Of a stretch of 64,000 bases of DNA, positions 10,359 to 18,472 are shown piece by piece. The first letter of the stretch is position 1; each line of letters starts with the position of its first letter. This DNA comes from Fortiea contorta PCC 7126 (GTDB lineage: Bacteria > Cyanobacteriota > Cyanobacteriia > Cyanobacteriales > Nostocaceae): contig NZ_KB235930.1 of the NCBI RefSeq assembly GCF_000332295.1, forward strand, positions 811,895-875,894, in the 5' to 3' direction. Both the position numbers and the translations under genes were made by a program. The notes under the pieces are model-generated. The model was not told the DNA's origin. It saw nothing but the letters and a program-made list of their open reading frames with translations, and made no database searches.

Positions 10359-11627
10359 TTAAACTTTTGCCAACATAGACTGAGTTTCTAGAGAATTGAC
10401 TGAATTAAAATCCGATTCAGGACAATGGATTTCACAAGAATTATTCGGGCTTTCAATCAGTTTAATTTTATGCAGTTTTGCTCCCAATTCGGCAATGGGC
10501 GATCGCACTAAATTACTAATATGAAGTGCGATGTTCTCAGCCGTGGGTACAACTTCTGCAAAGTAAGGAACGTCTGTGTTCAAAAAGCTGTGGTCGAATG
10601 GTTCGATCACGTTCTCTTTGATAATCTGATTCAATGCACCTAAATCTACAATCATACCGGTGCGTTGATCAATCTCTCCTTTTACAGTCACTTCTAAATG
10701 GTAGTTGTGGCCGTGACCATGAGGACGCGCACACTTACCATAAATCTCAGAATTTTTTTCATGACTGAGGTGAGGGTCAGCTAACCGATGAGCAGCGCTA
10801 AAGAAAGTGCTGACGGTGAAATAGCCTTCTCTACCATTTCCTTGATAATCTGCCCAAAGTTGATGACTTTCCAACAACTTGACTTTGTGCAATTCGGCTC
10901 CCAATTCTTGGATGGGCGATCGCAGTAAACTACTAATATAAAGTGCGATATTCTCGGTAGTGGGTACAATCTCGGCGAAGTAAGGAATATCTTCGTTGAT
11001 GCAACTGTGATCAAATGGCTGGACTACATAATCTTCCACCACTCGATTTAGAGTGCCATTATCGATAATCATCCCCGTCCGAGGATCAATTTTCCCTTTA
11101 ACAGTGACTTCTAAGTGGTAGTTGTGTCCGTGGGTACGAGTACATTTACCATACAACTCGGAACTGAGGTTAGGCGCCAAGCGATGAGCAGCACTAAAAT
11201 GTGTGCTGATGGTAAGATAGGCTTCGGTTTCCTCTCCCGTATAATCAGCCCAAAGCTGAGGATGGGCTAACAACTGGACGCGAACTAAAGGTAAGTGAGG
11301 TGCTAGCCTTTGCCAAATACTCCGTGCAATATTCTCTGTACTGGGTAGAGTTTGTTGAAAATCTGCCCACACATCGTTGACATAAGAAAAGTCCAGTTGA
11401 CTGGTAACTTCCCTCTTAATTACCTGTTTCACGTCCGACAAATTCAACACCATACCGTATTCATCTAATTCCCCAACCAGGGAGATAAACAAGATATAAT
11501 TGTGTCCTTGTCCAGGAAATTTTGAGACAGCACCAAATTTCTCAAGATTCTCAGCTTCACTCAATTCTGGCAACCAATAGCGATGAGTTGCCGAAAACTG
11601 AGCACGGCGATTAATAATACATTGCAT
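10359..11627 (-). CDS. Protein with three tandem 6-pyruvoyl-tetrahydropterin synthase (QueD-like) domains
   Basis: The 422-residue protein is a head-to-tail triplication of the PTPS T-fold domain, which is about 120 residues long. Domain 1 (about 1-130) has FSATHRYWLP and GQGHNYILFI but lacks the catalytic Cys. Domain 2 (about 135-262) has FSAAHRLAPN, YGKCTRTHGHNYHLEV and PFDHS. Domain 3 (about 265-395) has FSAAHRLADP, YGKCARPHGHGHNYHLEV and PFDHS. The zinc histidines and the Cys are intact in domains 2 and 3. The domains end with PTTENIALYI-type glutamate motifs. A role in tetrahydropterin or 6-carboxytetrahydropterin synthesis is likely. Pterin carbinolamine dehydratase lies 6 kb away. Domain 1 is probably structural. 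Confidence 0.88.
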   Translation of the reverse strand: MQCIINRRAQFSATHRYWLPELSEAENLEKFGAVSKFPGQGHNYILFISLVGELDEYGMVLNLSDVKQVIKREVTSQLDFSYVNDVWADFQQTLPSTENIARSIWQRLAPHLPLVRVQLLAHPQLWADYTGEETEAYLTISTHFSAAHRLAPNLSSELYGKCTRTHGHNYHLEVTVKGKIDPRTGMIIDNGTLNRVVEDYVVQPFDHSCINEDIPYFAEIVPTTENIALYISSLLRSPIQELGAELHKVKLLESHQLWADYQGNGREGYFTVSTFFSAAHRLADPHLSHEKNSEIYGKCARPHGHGHNYHLEVTVKGEIDQRTGMIVDLGALNQIIKENVIEPFDHSFLNTDVPYFAEVVPTAENIALHISNLVRSPIAELGAKLHKIKLIESPNNSCEIHCPESDFNSVNSLETQSMLAKV

Positions 11628-11832
11628 GGGTACGCTGGGTAAAAAAATTTAAATTTCTTAATCTTTCACTATTTCCAGCATAAACTAATTTCTGCTCCTT
11701 CGCGGAGTCTCAAGTTTAGAGTCAAAAGCAATGATTGTTGACTATCCCTCTAATGTTTACGACGCATCATCATTCGTAACGGTAGAACATTGTACATAGA
11801 AATCTTGCCCTGCACAGTGAACGCTCATCTCG

Positions 11833-12081
11833 CTATGCAACTTTTTCGGCTCTAAGCTGTCCTTCAACTCGTTCATATTCATCTTCGAGCAACCAAAGCC
11901 TTGCTTCTGAGTAGGAAGAAGCTTTAAACACAACCTGGTATTTTTGGGCAGGATCGTAAATGCAGCAGTTTTCTTGATCGTCGCCTAGCAATATCAGAAC
12001 ATAGGGAGGTGCAGCAGTTGGATCAATCCAAAGCTCTGTGAATGTCCAGTTATCGGCTAGGTCGAGTGCGGGGGATAACAT
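11833..12081 (-). CDS. Small hypothetical protein, second gene of a pair
   Basis: The product has 82 residues, acidic, with FTELWIDPTAAPPYVLILLG, then ENCCIYDPAQKYQVVFKASS and a helical tail YSEARLWLLEDEYERVEGQL. I do not recognise its family. Its ATG is preceded by AAGGAG with suitable spacing, and it overlaps the end of the upstream gene by 32 nt in another frame, so the two are translated together. No signal or membrane segment is visible. It may partner the upstream protein as in two-gene toxin or nuclease modules, but nothing proves this. Confidence 0.6.
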   Translation of the reverse strand: MLSPALDLADNWTFTELWIDPTAAPPYVLILLGDDQENCCIYDPAQKYQVVFKASSYSEARLWLLEDEYERVEGQLRAEKVA

Positions 12082-12478
12082 GATATTTGTCTCCTTTTAC
12101 CTTGATTTCTCCATAATAAAGGGGAGTTCGGTTGCCATCTGCATCAAGCCTGTACCCAATCGCTTCGTCGAAATAAAGTCCGTATCGATCGTGTCCGCGA
12201 ATTGTGCCTGTCAACTCTCCATTTTGAATAATCGCTTCTGCAACCCGTTCGAGTGTGGATTGATCGTTGGAAACGTGAACACTTCCCTCCCTTTGGAGTA
12301 GTTTTTGCATTTGTGGGGTATCGGGAAGATGCTTGGCAATGTGCCGCACGTCAAGTGTTAAGGGACGATCAATTCTGCTCATTTGTTCAACATTGACCAG
12401 TGCGAGATTCTGTTTAGCGCCCACGCCTGGAAGTTTTATCAGCGATCCGGTCGCGGCTACCTCTATCTTCACCGACAC
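12050..12478 (-). CDS. Small conserved cyanobacterial protein, possibly DUF6972
   Basis: The 142-residue product contains DRPLTLDVRHIAKHLPDTPQ, then a central ATLERVAEAI-like helix (here STLERVAEAIIQNGELTG) and a C-terminal strand-rich part RGHDRYGLYFDEAIGYRLD ending in a basic YHVIPRTRPSR. It resembles a cyanobacterial family that I recall as DUF6972, often found with a second small gene. The C-terminal layout recalls small nuclease-type or effector-type domains, but I cannot identify catalytic residues. It overlaps the following gene by 32 nt. Function unknown. Confidence 0.6.
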   Translation of the reverse strand: MSVKIEVAATGSLIKLPGVGAKQNLALVNVEQMSRIDRPLTLDVRHIAKHLPDTPQMQKLLQREGSVHVSNDQSTLERVAEAIIQNGELTGTIRGHDRYGLYFDEAIGYRLDADGNRTPLYYGEIKVKGDKYHVIPRTRPSR

Positions 12479-12541
12479 GCTCTGTGTCTTCGTTCTGGGC
12501 TTTGTACATCCTTATACTACCGCGATAGTGACATAACCCTG

Positions 12542-13240
12542 TTATGTAACAGATGCTTGTGCCTCACAGTGTAATCTCGTAGCTATCCTAAATAGTTCTT
12601 GTCCTGTGTGCAAATAACGTTCATCATAGCTGAGTGGAAAATATCCCAATTCATCTAGTCCATCAGCTACTTGATTGAGGCTGTAGTATAGGTGCGCTGC
12701 GGTTCTGGCTAAACTGGGGGGATTCGGTAGGGAACGAAAAGTAGTTTGTGCTTGCTTGAGATCTTGGCGACAGGTTTGTAAGTATTCTTGAAATTCGTCT
12801 AGTAATACATCGTCAAAGGGATCAGCCGCTAATTCATCCATCTGTTCTTCCAGGGAATTGAGGATGCGATAAAGCAAGCGATTGACTGGTTGATAAACTA
12901 GGCGTAGCCATTCTTCTACTTGTTCATCAGCATCTTTTCCAGTGCGTCTTGTTGCTTGGTGACGCTTTTGCGCCGATGCTGTGCGCTGTTGGCGATCGCC
13001 TAATATTTTTTCAGCAATATCTCGTAGGTGCTGGTCATAATTTAGACGTTTTTGGTTATCTCCTAACACCTCATAGGCAGCATTAATGCGGATAATTTGC
13101 TCATTATCTGCTGTTTTTTGATTACTATCGGGATGGAATAATTTCACCAAGCGGCGATAAGATTGCTTAATCTCCGCCTGGCTAGCACTGGGACGAACTT
13201 TGAGTGTGTCGTAATGATTAGAATCGACCATTAACCTCAT
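12542..13240 (-). CDS. J-domain (DnaJ-like) protein
   Basis: The N-terminal 70 residues form a J domain: NHYDTLKVRPSASQAEIKQS, the HPD motif in LVKLFHPDSNQK, and AAYEVLGDNQKRLNYDQHL. J domains stimulate the ATPase of DnaK (Hsp70). The remaining 160 residues lack the G/F region, zinc fingers and client domain of true DnaJ and look helical, so this is a specialised co-chaperone. An internal ATG at 13231 with GAGG 3 nt upstream is an alternative start. It begins 7 nt after the stop of cysteine synthase, so the two probably form an operon. Confidence 0.85.
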   Translation of the reverse strand: MRLMVDSNHYDTLKVRPSASQAEIKQSYRRLVKLFHPDSNQKTADNEQIIRINAAYEVLGDNQKRLNYDQHLRDIAEKILGDRQQRTASAQKRHQATRRTGKDADEQVEEWLRLVYQPVNRLLYRILNSLEEQMDELAADPFDDVLLDEFQEYLQTCRQDLKQAQTTFRSLPNPPSLARTAAHLYYSLNQVADGLDELGYFPLSYDERYLHTGQELFRIATRLHCEAQASVT

Positions 13241-13247
13241 TGCGTAG

Positions 13248-14210
13248 TTAGCTAACGCTAGCTGTTACCTTTGCTTCCAGGTCTTGGAACAACGGTGTAC
13301 TTAAATACCTCTCGCCAAAACTTGGTTGAATCATCACAATTAAGCGCCCCTCGTTTTCTTTTCGTTGGGCGATACGAATTGCAGCATATAGTGCGGCGCC
13401 ACTGGAAATTCCAGATAACAGCCCTTCTTCTCTCGCTAACCGCCGACTATAGGCGATCGCATCTTCATCTGTAACTGTAATTACTTCATCTATCAATTCT
13501 AGCTTGAGTACTTGGGGAATAAACCCAGCACCAATCCCCTGGATTTTGTGAGGGCCTGGTCTACCACCAGATAAAACTGGGCTATTGATCGGTTCCACAG
13601 CGATCGCCTGGAAACTTGGCTTACGGGCTTTAATTACTTCGGCTACACCAGTAATTGTACCACCTGTTCCTACCCCTGCGACAATCATATCTACCTGCCC
13701 GTCAGTATCTTCCCAGATTTCCTCTGCTGTGGTTTGCTGGTGGATTTTGGCATTGGCTGGATTGCGGAACTGTTGTAACATATAAGCGTTGGGCGTTTTG
13801 TCAACTATTTCTTGCGCCCGCCGAATTGCTCCACTCATCCCCTCCATTCCTGGTGTGAGTTCCAATTCAGCGCCATAAGCCCGCAGCATTGCTCGGCGCT
13901 CGCCACTCATAGTCTCCGGCATAGTTAAAATTAATCTATACCCTTTAGCTGCTGCTGACATTGCCAGAGCAATTCCTGTATTACCAGAAGTCGGTTCTAC
14001 TAGTACAGTCTTTTGTGGAGTAATTAAACCTTCTGCTTCAGCAGCAGTAATCATACTTAACCCAATCCGGTCTTTAACTGATGCGGAGGGGTTCATACTT
14101 TCTAATTTCACCACAATCTGAGCCACACACCCCTCTGCTTGAGGAATGCGATTCAACTGCACTAAAGGTGTACGTCCGATGAGTTCTGTAATGTTACGAG
14201 CAATTCGCAT
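13248..14210 (-). CDS. cysK: Cysteine synthase (O-acetylserine sulfhydrylase)
   Basis: The 320-residue enzyme makes cysteine from O-acetylserine and sulfide with pyridoxal phosphate. It shows [16 protein letters not shown], the PLP lysine in [11 protein letters not shown] (Lys46), the substrate loop [12 protein letters not shown], the phosphate-binding [20 protein letters not shown] and [12 protein letters not shown]. Length and motifs match CysK rather than CBS. It lies upstream of the J-domain gene with 7 nt between. A divergent-free spacer of 129 nt separates it from an Rrf2 regulator reading the same way, which suggests local control of cysteine synthesis. Confidence 0.94.
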   Translation of the reverse strand: MRIARNITELIGRTPLVQLNRIPQAEGCVAQIVVKLESMNPSASVKDRIGLSMITAAEAEGLITPQKTVLVEPTSGNTGIALAMSAAAKGYRLILTMPETMSGERRAMLRAYGAELELTPGMEGMSGAIRRAQEIVDKTPNAYMLQQFRNPANAKIHQQTTAEEIWEDTDGQVDMIVAGVGTGGTITGVAEVIKARKPSFQAIAVEPINSPVLSGGRPGPHKIQGIGAGFIPQVLKLELIDEVITVTDEDAIAYSRRLAREEGLLSGISSGAALYAAIRIAQRKENEGRLIVMIQPSFGERYLSTPLFQDLEAKVTASVS

Positions 14211-14339
14211 AATTAGTCCTGAATTATTTTGTTACTAGTCTCTACTCAAACAATTTTGGATTTTAGATTTGGGATTGACTCCACAGATAAATCTGCTGGC
14301 TCTGTACCATCAAGGAATTATTGGTCACATAATAAATGA

Positions 14340-14783
14340 CTAAATGTAGTACATGATGTCCAACTGTCGCCGGGAATCTCTTTTTTCACAAAGCTCCTGA
14401 AGAGTGTATTTTTGTAAAACTGAATTAGCAGCTTCACAAGCTTCTCTCCAGATTTCTTCGACAACAGAACTATCTAAGCTTTTGGAAGTGATGTTTTCTT
14501 CACAAGGATGCACATCCAATCCTTCCAAGCATTCCAAAATCTCTAAGAGTGTAATTTTCCAAGGTTCTCGTGCTAACAGATAGCCACCTTTGGCCCCTCG
14601 TTGACTTTTGACGATACCCCCGCGCCTCAAGGTCGCCAATAGCTGTTCTAAATAGCGATCGGGTATATCTTGTTGGGCTGCGATTTGTCGAATTTGCAGC
14701 AGTTCGCCACTTTGGTAGTTGGTAGCCATCTCTAGCAAAGCTAGAATTGCATATTCACATTTGCACGATAGTTCCACAGGCAA
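14340..14783 (-). CDS. Rrf2-family transcriptional regulator
   Basis: The 147-residue protein has the winged-helix N-terminus of Rrf2 regulators (CEYAILALLEMA, then IRQIAAQQDIPDRYLEQLLA and the wing RGAKGGYLLARE). IsC-type members bind an iron-sulfur cluster and CymR-type members sense O-acetylserine through CysK. Here cysteines occur at the N-terminus (SCKCEY), in DVHPCEEN, REACEAAN and LCEKRD, but not in the exact IscR spacing. The position just upstream of cysK favours a CymR-like role in cysteine metabolism. That assignment is inference from context. Confidence 0.85.
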   Translation of the reverse strand: MPVELSCKCEYAILALLEMATNYQSGELLQIRQIAAQQDIPDRYLEQLLATLRRGGIVKSQRGAKGGYLLAREPWKITLLEILECLEGLDVHPCEENITSKSLDSSVVEEIWREACEAANSVLQKYTLQELCEKRDSRRQLDIMYYI

Positions 14784-15141
14784 GATTAAGAGATGAAGGT
14801 TAAAGGACGAAATTTTGATCTGGAAAACTTCATCCTTGTCCTAGTATACTCCGGTTCTCTGCTGGGGTATGTTCATCACCATTAGACCTGCTCTAAAAAT
14901 AGGGATGAGGGATAAGGGGTTAGGGACTAGGGAGAGACATTTTCATTATTGCTTGTAAGTCCAAATTATAGAGTCTCTTGTCAAAGTCCTGATTTTCTCG
15001 TTCTTTCTTTGCGCCTTAGCACTCACTCTGGGAGTAGCCGCTTTGCGTCTATAGGTGAGACAAAACAGGAAACGTTGCAATACAACGTCTCTAAGCCCTC
15101 CATCAACAATCCTTGGCTGGAGGGTATTGCATCCAGACAGC
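14784..15141. repeat. Spacer with an interspersed repeat
   Basis: No gene is visible. The segment 15000-15062 (TTTGCGCCTTAG through GTAGCCGCTTTGCGTCTATA) recurs in related form at 41889-41940 (TTTGCGCCTACC through AGCCGCTCCGCGTCTATG), so it is a dispersed repeat. A TAGGGATGAGGGATAAGGG-type stretch lies at 14899-14935. Confidence 0.55.
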
Positions 15142-15166
15142 AAAAAAACCCCGCCTGATGGCGGGG
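15142..15166 (-). terminator. Rho-independent terminator of the porin gene
   Basis: CCCCGCC at 15149-15155 pairs with GGCGGGG at 15160-15166 across a TGAT loop. On the minus strand seven T residues follow (15148-15142). It lies 25 nt past the porin stop. Confidence 0.93.
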
Positions 15167-15190
15167 GAATTAAGTTATGGATTTGGAAAT

Positions 15191-16936
15191 CTAGAAACTA
15201 AATGTTGTTCTGACAGTACCAATAATTGCACTGTCTGAATTGGTTTGACCAGGATTAGTCAAGTAAATCACACCAGGAGTGATGGAGATGTTATCAGAGA
15301 CGCGATACTTGTAGAAGCCTTCAATCTGGTAAGGTACTTCACTGGCGCCAACGAAGCCGGGACGGTTACGCGCATAGGGTTGTGCACCAGCAAAAATTCC
15401 TAACACGTTACCCCTTTTACCAAAGTCAGCTAAGGCTACCCCAGCGCCATAACTCCAAGCCTCATAATCGTTACCAGCACCAGTTTGTGTGACATCATGG
15501 TAAGAAACGAAGCCACTAACCGAAAGTTTTTCGCTGGGTCTGAAAGCAGCTGAAATACCATAGGAATTGCTGTTAGCTGGAGCATCGATGCGATTGGCTT
15601 GGTTAGTACCAACAATACCGTTAGCAACACCAGTATTACCAAGTCTGCCAAAACCAGCATCAAATAAAGCGGTGTTTCCAGCGTGATAACCGTGGACGTA
15701 GGTTGCAGCTAAAGCGAGGCGATCGCCTACAGCAAAGTTTAACTGACCCAGAGCCGCATAGTTACCATTGAACAAACCATTACTAGCACCAGGATTATTA
15801 GCATCTGACGCCAAATAGCCTAATGTCACAGAGCTGGGTCTGAGAATCCCGCCACCTCTACCAAAGGGTACGTTGATCCCGATACCAGCGCCACCACCAA
15901 TGCGGTAGATGGGGTTTTCTGATGCAAATGTGGACAACGCACCGTTACCACCATCGGTCTTATCGAAGAAGTAGGGGTTGTTCACAGCGGCATAATGGCT
16001 GTGTTGACCACCGCTAGCTGCAAGGTAAACTTGAGCTGGGCCGATGGGCGCTTCGTAGGTCAATCGGTCAATTTTGACGCTATTGTTGGTGCTACCGTTA
16101 GTGACTTGGAATGTTTGTTTGCCTTCAGCGGTAGTTAAAGGTAAATTAGCGTTGTTGCGAAAATCGAAAGCTGTAGCATTACTAGCCGATAGGCGAGTGG
16201 TCAACAAGTCTCTACCTGTGAAGCTGGTGTTTAAGCTCAAGCGCACTCTGTCTTGGAAAACAGTGTTGTTAGCGTCCTCAGTTCTGCCACCAAAAACATC
16301 AGTTACAGCGAAAATGGCTTCACCGACTAGTTTGGTGGTGGTGGAGAATTGGTTGGCTTCTAATTCCGCAGTCCGGGCTTCTAGGGAGTCCACGCGACCG
16401 CGCAGGGTGGCTAATTCAGCGGAAAATTCTTCTTGTAACCGCTGTAGGGTAGCTAAATCTTGTTTTGTCACCAAGTCAGCTGTGGCTGTGGCGATCAATT
16501 CGTTCACCCGATCCAAACAAGCGTTTAAACCAGCCGCAAATTCATAACGGGTCAAAGCACGGTTCCCACGATAAGTACCGTTGGGATAACCTGCAATACA
16601 ACCATAGCGCTCAACCAAGGATTGCAAAGCTTGGAATGCCCAATCTGTAGGTTGCACATCGGAGAATTGAGATACCGATGTCACTTGAGACTGAACGTTG
16701 TTGTTACCTTCTTTGCTGTAGCGGTTAACTTGCTCTAAAACGCTGGAATCTTTGCTGGCTGGAATTGCTTGCGCCAAAATATCTGTTTTTTGGGCTACTT
16801 CCGCAACTGGTTGTTTGTCGGTTGATGACACTTCGGTGGTTGCGTTTGGTGCGGCGATCGCTGTTGCTGAGACTAACAACGTTGCGCCCAAAACCGCTGG
16901 ACTAACCACCAAGGATTTCCATAAAAGATTAGACAT
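15191..16936 (-). CDS. SLH-domain OprB-type outer-membrane porin
   Basis: The 581-residue protein has a signal peptide (VVSPAVLGATLLVSATAIAA, cleaved near residue 29). An SLH domain follows (VSQFSDVQPTDWAFQALQSL, then GYPNGTYRGNRALTRYEFAA), which binds the peptidoglycan layer. Next is a coiled coil (LQEEFSAELATLRGRVDSLE) and a C-terminal beta-barrel of the OprB carbohydrate-porin type, ending in TVRTTFSF with the terminal Phe needed for outer-membrane assembly. It passes small solutes through the outer membrane. It is monocistronic, with its own terminator. In Anabaena a major porin gene lies near pterin dehydratase and psbD, which matches this order. Confidence 0.92.
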   Translation of the reverse strand: MSNLLWKSLVVSPAVLGATLLVSATAIAAPNATTEVSSTDKQPVAEVAQKTDILAQAIPASKDSSVLEQVNRYSKEGNNNVQSQVTSVSQFSDVQPTDWAFQALQSLVERYGCIAGYPNGTYRGNRALTRYEFAAGLNACLDRVNELIATATADLVTKQDLATLQRLQEEFSAELATLRGRVDSLEARTAELEANQFSTTTKLVGEAIFAVTDVFGGRTEDANNTVFQDRVRLSLNTSFTGRDLLTTRLSASNATAFDFRNNANLPLTTAEGKQTFQVTNGSTNNSVKIDRLTYEAPIGPAQVYLAASGGQHSHYAAVNNPYFFDKTDGGNGALSTFASENPIYRIGGGAGIGINVPFGRGGGILRPSSVTLGYLASDANNPGASNGLFNGNYAALGQLNFAVGDRLALAATYVHGYHAGNTALFDAGFGRLGNTGVANGIVGTNQANRIDAPANSNSYGISAAFRPSEKLSVSGFVSYHDVTQTGAGNDYEAWSYGAGVALADFGKRGNVLGIFAGAQPYARNRPGFVGASEVPYQIEGFYKYRVSDNISITPGVIYLTNPGQTNSDSAIIGTVRTTFSF

Positions 16937-17500
16937 TTCTTAATTTTCTCCTCACACCTTGTATAGATAATTGTTTTTGTTGCACCTATTCTCAAAAATG
17001 CGACATCTTGTTGAAATCTCTAGATGAGGCATAGTTGCTACTAACACAATTTTAGTTTTTGCTGAGTCAATAAATCGTTAATCTCATATGAAATGTTTAT
17101 GTTATTAACTTATGCAAAAACACACTTTTCTAACATACCATTATAAAGCATTTCAACTTGATGACAACATGTTAGCGATCGCCTTATTAACTGTCACATA
17201 CCTATAGATTAGGTTTGCTTGGTTTGAACGTAGGGACTAGAGACTACGAGTTAGGGATTAGGGTAGATAAAGTTTTGATTTTTGTTGTGAGATTTTTGCA
17301 AAATTAACTGACCTAAAAAGTACTTGGTAACAAATACTAGTACTTCATAGCAATCCACAACCATCTCCAGGCATACGCCTCTAACTTTATCTGTTCTAGG
17401 AGTCCTCTGCATCATATGACTGTTGCCGCTAGTCTTTAGTTCCTAGGTTCTACTCTTTTTAGCAAATTAGACACTGAAGCTAGCTGTGACTAAAAATTCT
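16937..17500. other. Long leader and spacer upstream of the porin
   Basis: These 564 bases show no gene. The part next to the porin (16937-17200) is AT-rich and includes AGGAGAAAATT as ribosome site on the minus strand; it probably contains the porin promoter. HIP1-like GCGATCGC occurs at 17174. Confidence 0.5.
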
Positions 17501-17782
17501 TTAGCTGAGTTGTGAAATTACTCTTGCCAAATCAAAGTCGTTCTGGGTCAATCCACCTGCGTCATGTGTTGTGAGTTTAATTTTGACTTTATTATAAGAA
17601 ATCTCTATGTCTGGATGATGTCCCGCTGATTCGGATGGTTCCACTAACTTATTCACAAACTCAATCGCTTGAATAAAATCTTTAAATTTGCGGGTGATTT
17701 GCAATTGGGAATCTTCCACTGTCCACTTTGATAGAGTATTCGCTTGCTCTTTGATTTCTGCTTCAGTGAGTAGCCGTGCCAT
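17501..17782 (-). CDS. Pterin-4a-carbinolamine dehydratase
   Basis: This 93-residue protein carries the family signature SAGHHPDIEISYNKVKIKLT followed by THDAGGLTQNDFDLA. The paired histidines of GHHPD and the later THD are the active-site residues that dehydrate 4a-hydroxytetrahydrobiopterin. In cyanobacteria lacking an evident aromatic hydroxylase it may recycle another pterin or act as an assembly factor for carbon-fixation machinery. The length and N-terminus (LLTEAEIKEQANTLSKWTVE) are typical. The gene has a 280-nt gap to the terminator of the small RNA-like unit upstream. Confidence 0.92.
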   Translation of the reverse strand: MARLLTEAEIKEQANTLSKWTVEDSQLQITRKFKDFIQAIEFVNKLVEPSESAGHHPDIEISYNKVKIKLTTHDAGGLTQNDFDLARVISQLS

Positions 17783-18062
17783 AGTTCAATAATTCCATTG
17801 CTGATATGCTTGTGGCATCTTACATCTAATCCTTTCTAGTCCTATTTAAGTACATTTGTAGATACCATCTGCCAATTTCGCTAAGTATCCTTGCACTTTA
17901 TCAAAAGTCTGATTTTTTACTGTATTTTTGAGCTAGAGTTGATGCACACCCAGGACGCTGCACGGGGTTAGATCCATACTTTAATTATGCAATGTCAAAT
18001 CTTTGTTGACTTTAAAAAGTCTTACTGGCAATTTTATCTAAATTTTCTTTTGAATATTTCCC

Positions 18063-18111
18063 CAAAAAACTATCCGCCCTGATTTAGACTAGGTAATCTA
18101 AGTCAGGGCGG
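18063..18111 (-). terminator. Terminator of the structured RNA unit
   Basis: CCGCCCTGA (18074-18082) pairs with TCAGGGCGG (18103-18111), and TTAGA/TCTAA continues the stem. On the minus strand ATAG and then T6 (18069-18064) follow. Confidence 0.85.
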
Positions 18112-18214
18112 TCTAGCGGGTCTTCAGGTTGCAACCAGACTGCCGGAAGGAACTCCGTGCTTTAGTCTAGCTAATTGAGCTAACTTAGTATCTCAAGATA
18201 ACTAAGACTAACTT

Positions 18215-18286
18215 TTAGAGAACAGCCCCGGCACACAGCCGGCTAACTGCAACCTGATGACCCACGCATTTACTACTTTCTATCAT
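18215..18286 (-). CDS. 23-residue ORF inside the structured unit, with a strong ribosome binding site
   Basis: ATG at 18286 is preceded by AAGGAGG with 8 nt spacing, close to ideal, and opens 23 codons to TAA. The product is short and contains two cysteines (SSKCVGHQ and RLCAGAVL). Codons 9-13 form the 5' arm of the long-range stem, so ribosome movement would open or block that stem. This is the arrangement of a leader peptide or a dual-function RNA. An in-frame ATG lies two codons upstream (18292). Confidence 0.45.
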   Translation of the reverse strand: MIESSKCVGHQVAVSRLCAGAVL

Positions 18287-18367
18287 GGGCATCACCTCCT
18301 TGTTGCCTAAACGGACTTAGTTTCAAAAAGGCAGAGCAATTAAGCCCTGGGTTTTTCACCTCACACA

Positions 18368-18373
18368 AGTGTA
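18368..18373 (-). promoter_or_regulatory. Possible extended -10 of the structured RNA unit
   Basis: On the minus strand TGCTACACT fits the extended -10 pattern TGnTAnnnT. It lies between the psbD terminator and the 23-codon ORF. No good -35 hexamer is seen at the right distance. Confidence 0.35.
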
Positions 18374-18400
18374 GCACATAAATTTATAAATATTCAGATA

Positions 18401-18430
18401 AAAATAAAAAACCCCCACCAAAGGTGAGGG
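18401..18430 (-). terminator. Terminator of psbD
   Basis: On the minus strand CCCTCACC (18430-18423) pairs with GGTGGGGG (18419-18412) around a TTT loop with one G-T pair. A T-rich tract interrupted by one A follows. It lies 40 nt past the psbD stop. Confidence 0.88.
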
Positions 18431-18472
18431 ATTAATTGAAAATGAGGAGTGTTAATTTAGTTCCTCATAATT

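Larger units (their letters stand above)
18062..18361 (-). ncRNA. Candidate structured RNA unit of about 300 nt between psbD and the pterin dehydratase gene
   Basis: On the minus strand a TGCTACACT extended -10 (18368-18373 core) would start RNA near 18361, just past the psbD terminator. A strong ribosome site and a 23-codon frame follow. Next comes a long-range stem: GGGTCATCAGGTTGCA (18263-18248) pairs with TGCAACCTGAAGACCC (18133-18118) over 16 positions with one mismatch. Inside are TTAGTCT/AGACTAA (18208-18202 with 18168-18162) and TGCCGGGG/TTCCGGCA helices. The unit ends in a GC-rich hairpin with a T6 run. This resembles a stand-alone regulatory RNA. I cannot match it to 6S RNA, tmRNA, RNase P or a known riboswitch from memory. 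Confidence 0.55.

Noticed and set aside
18118-18263. 6S RNA, tmRNA, RNase P, group I intron or cobalamin riboswitch
   Set aside because: I could not align conserved boxes of any of these to the sequence. 6S cannot be fully excluded by shape alone.
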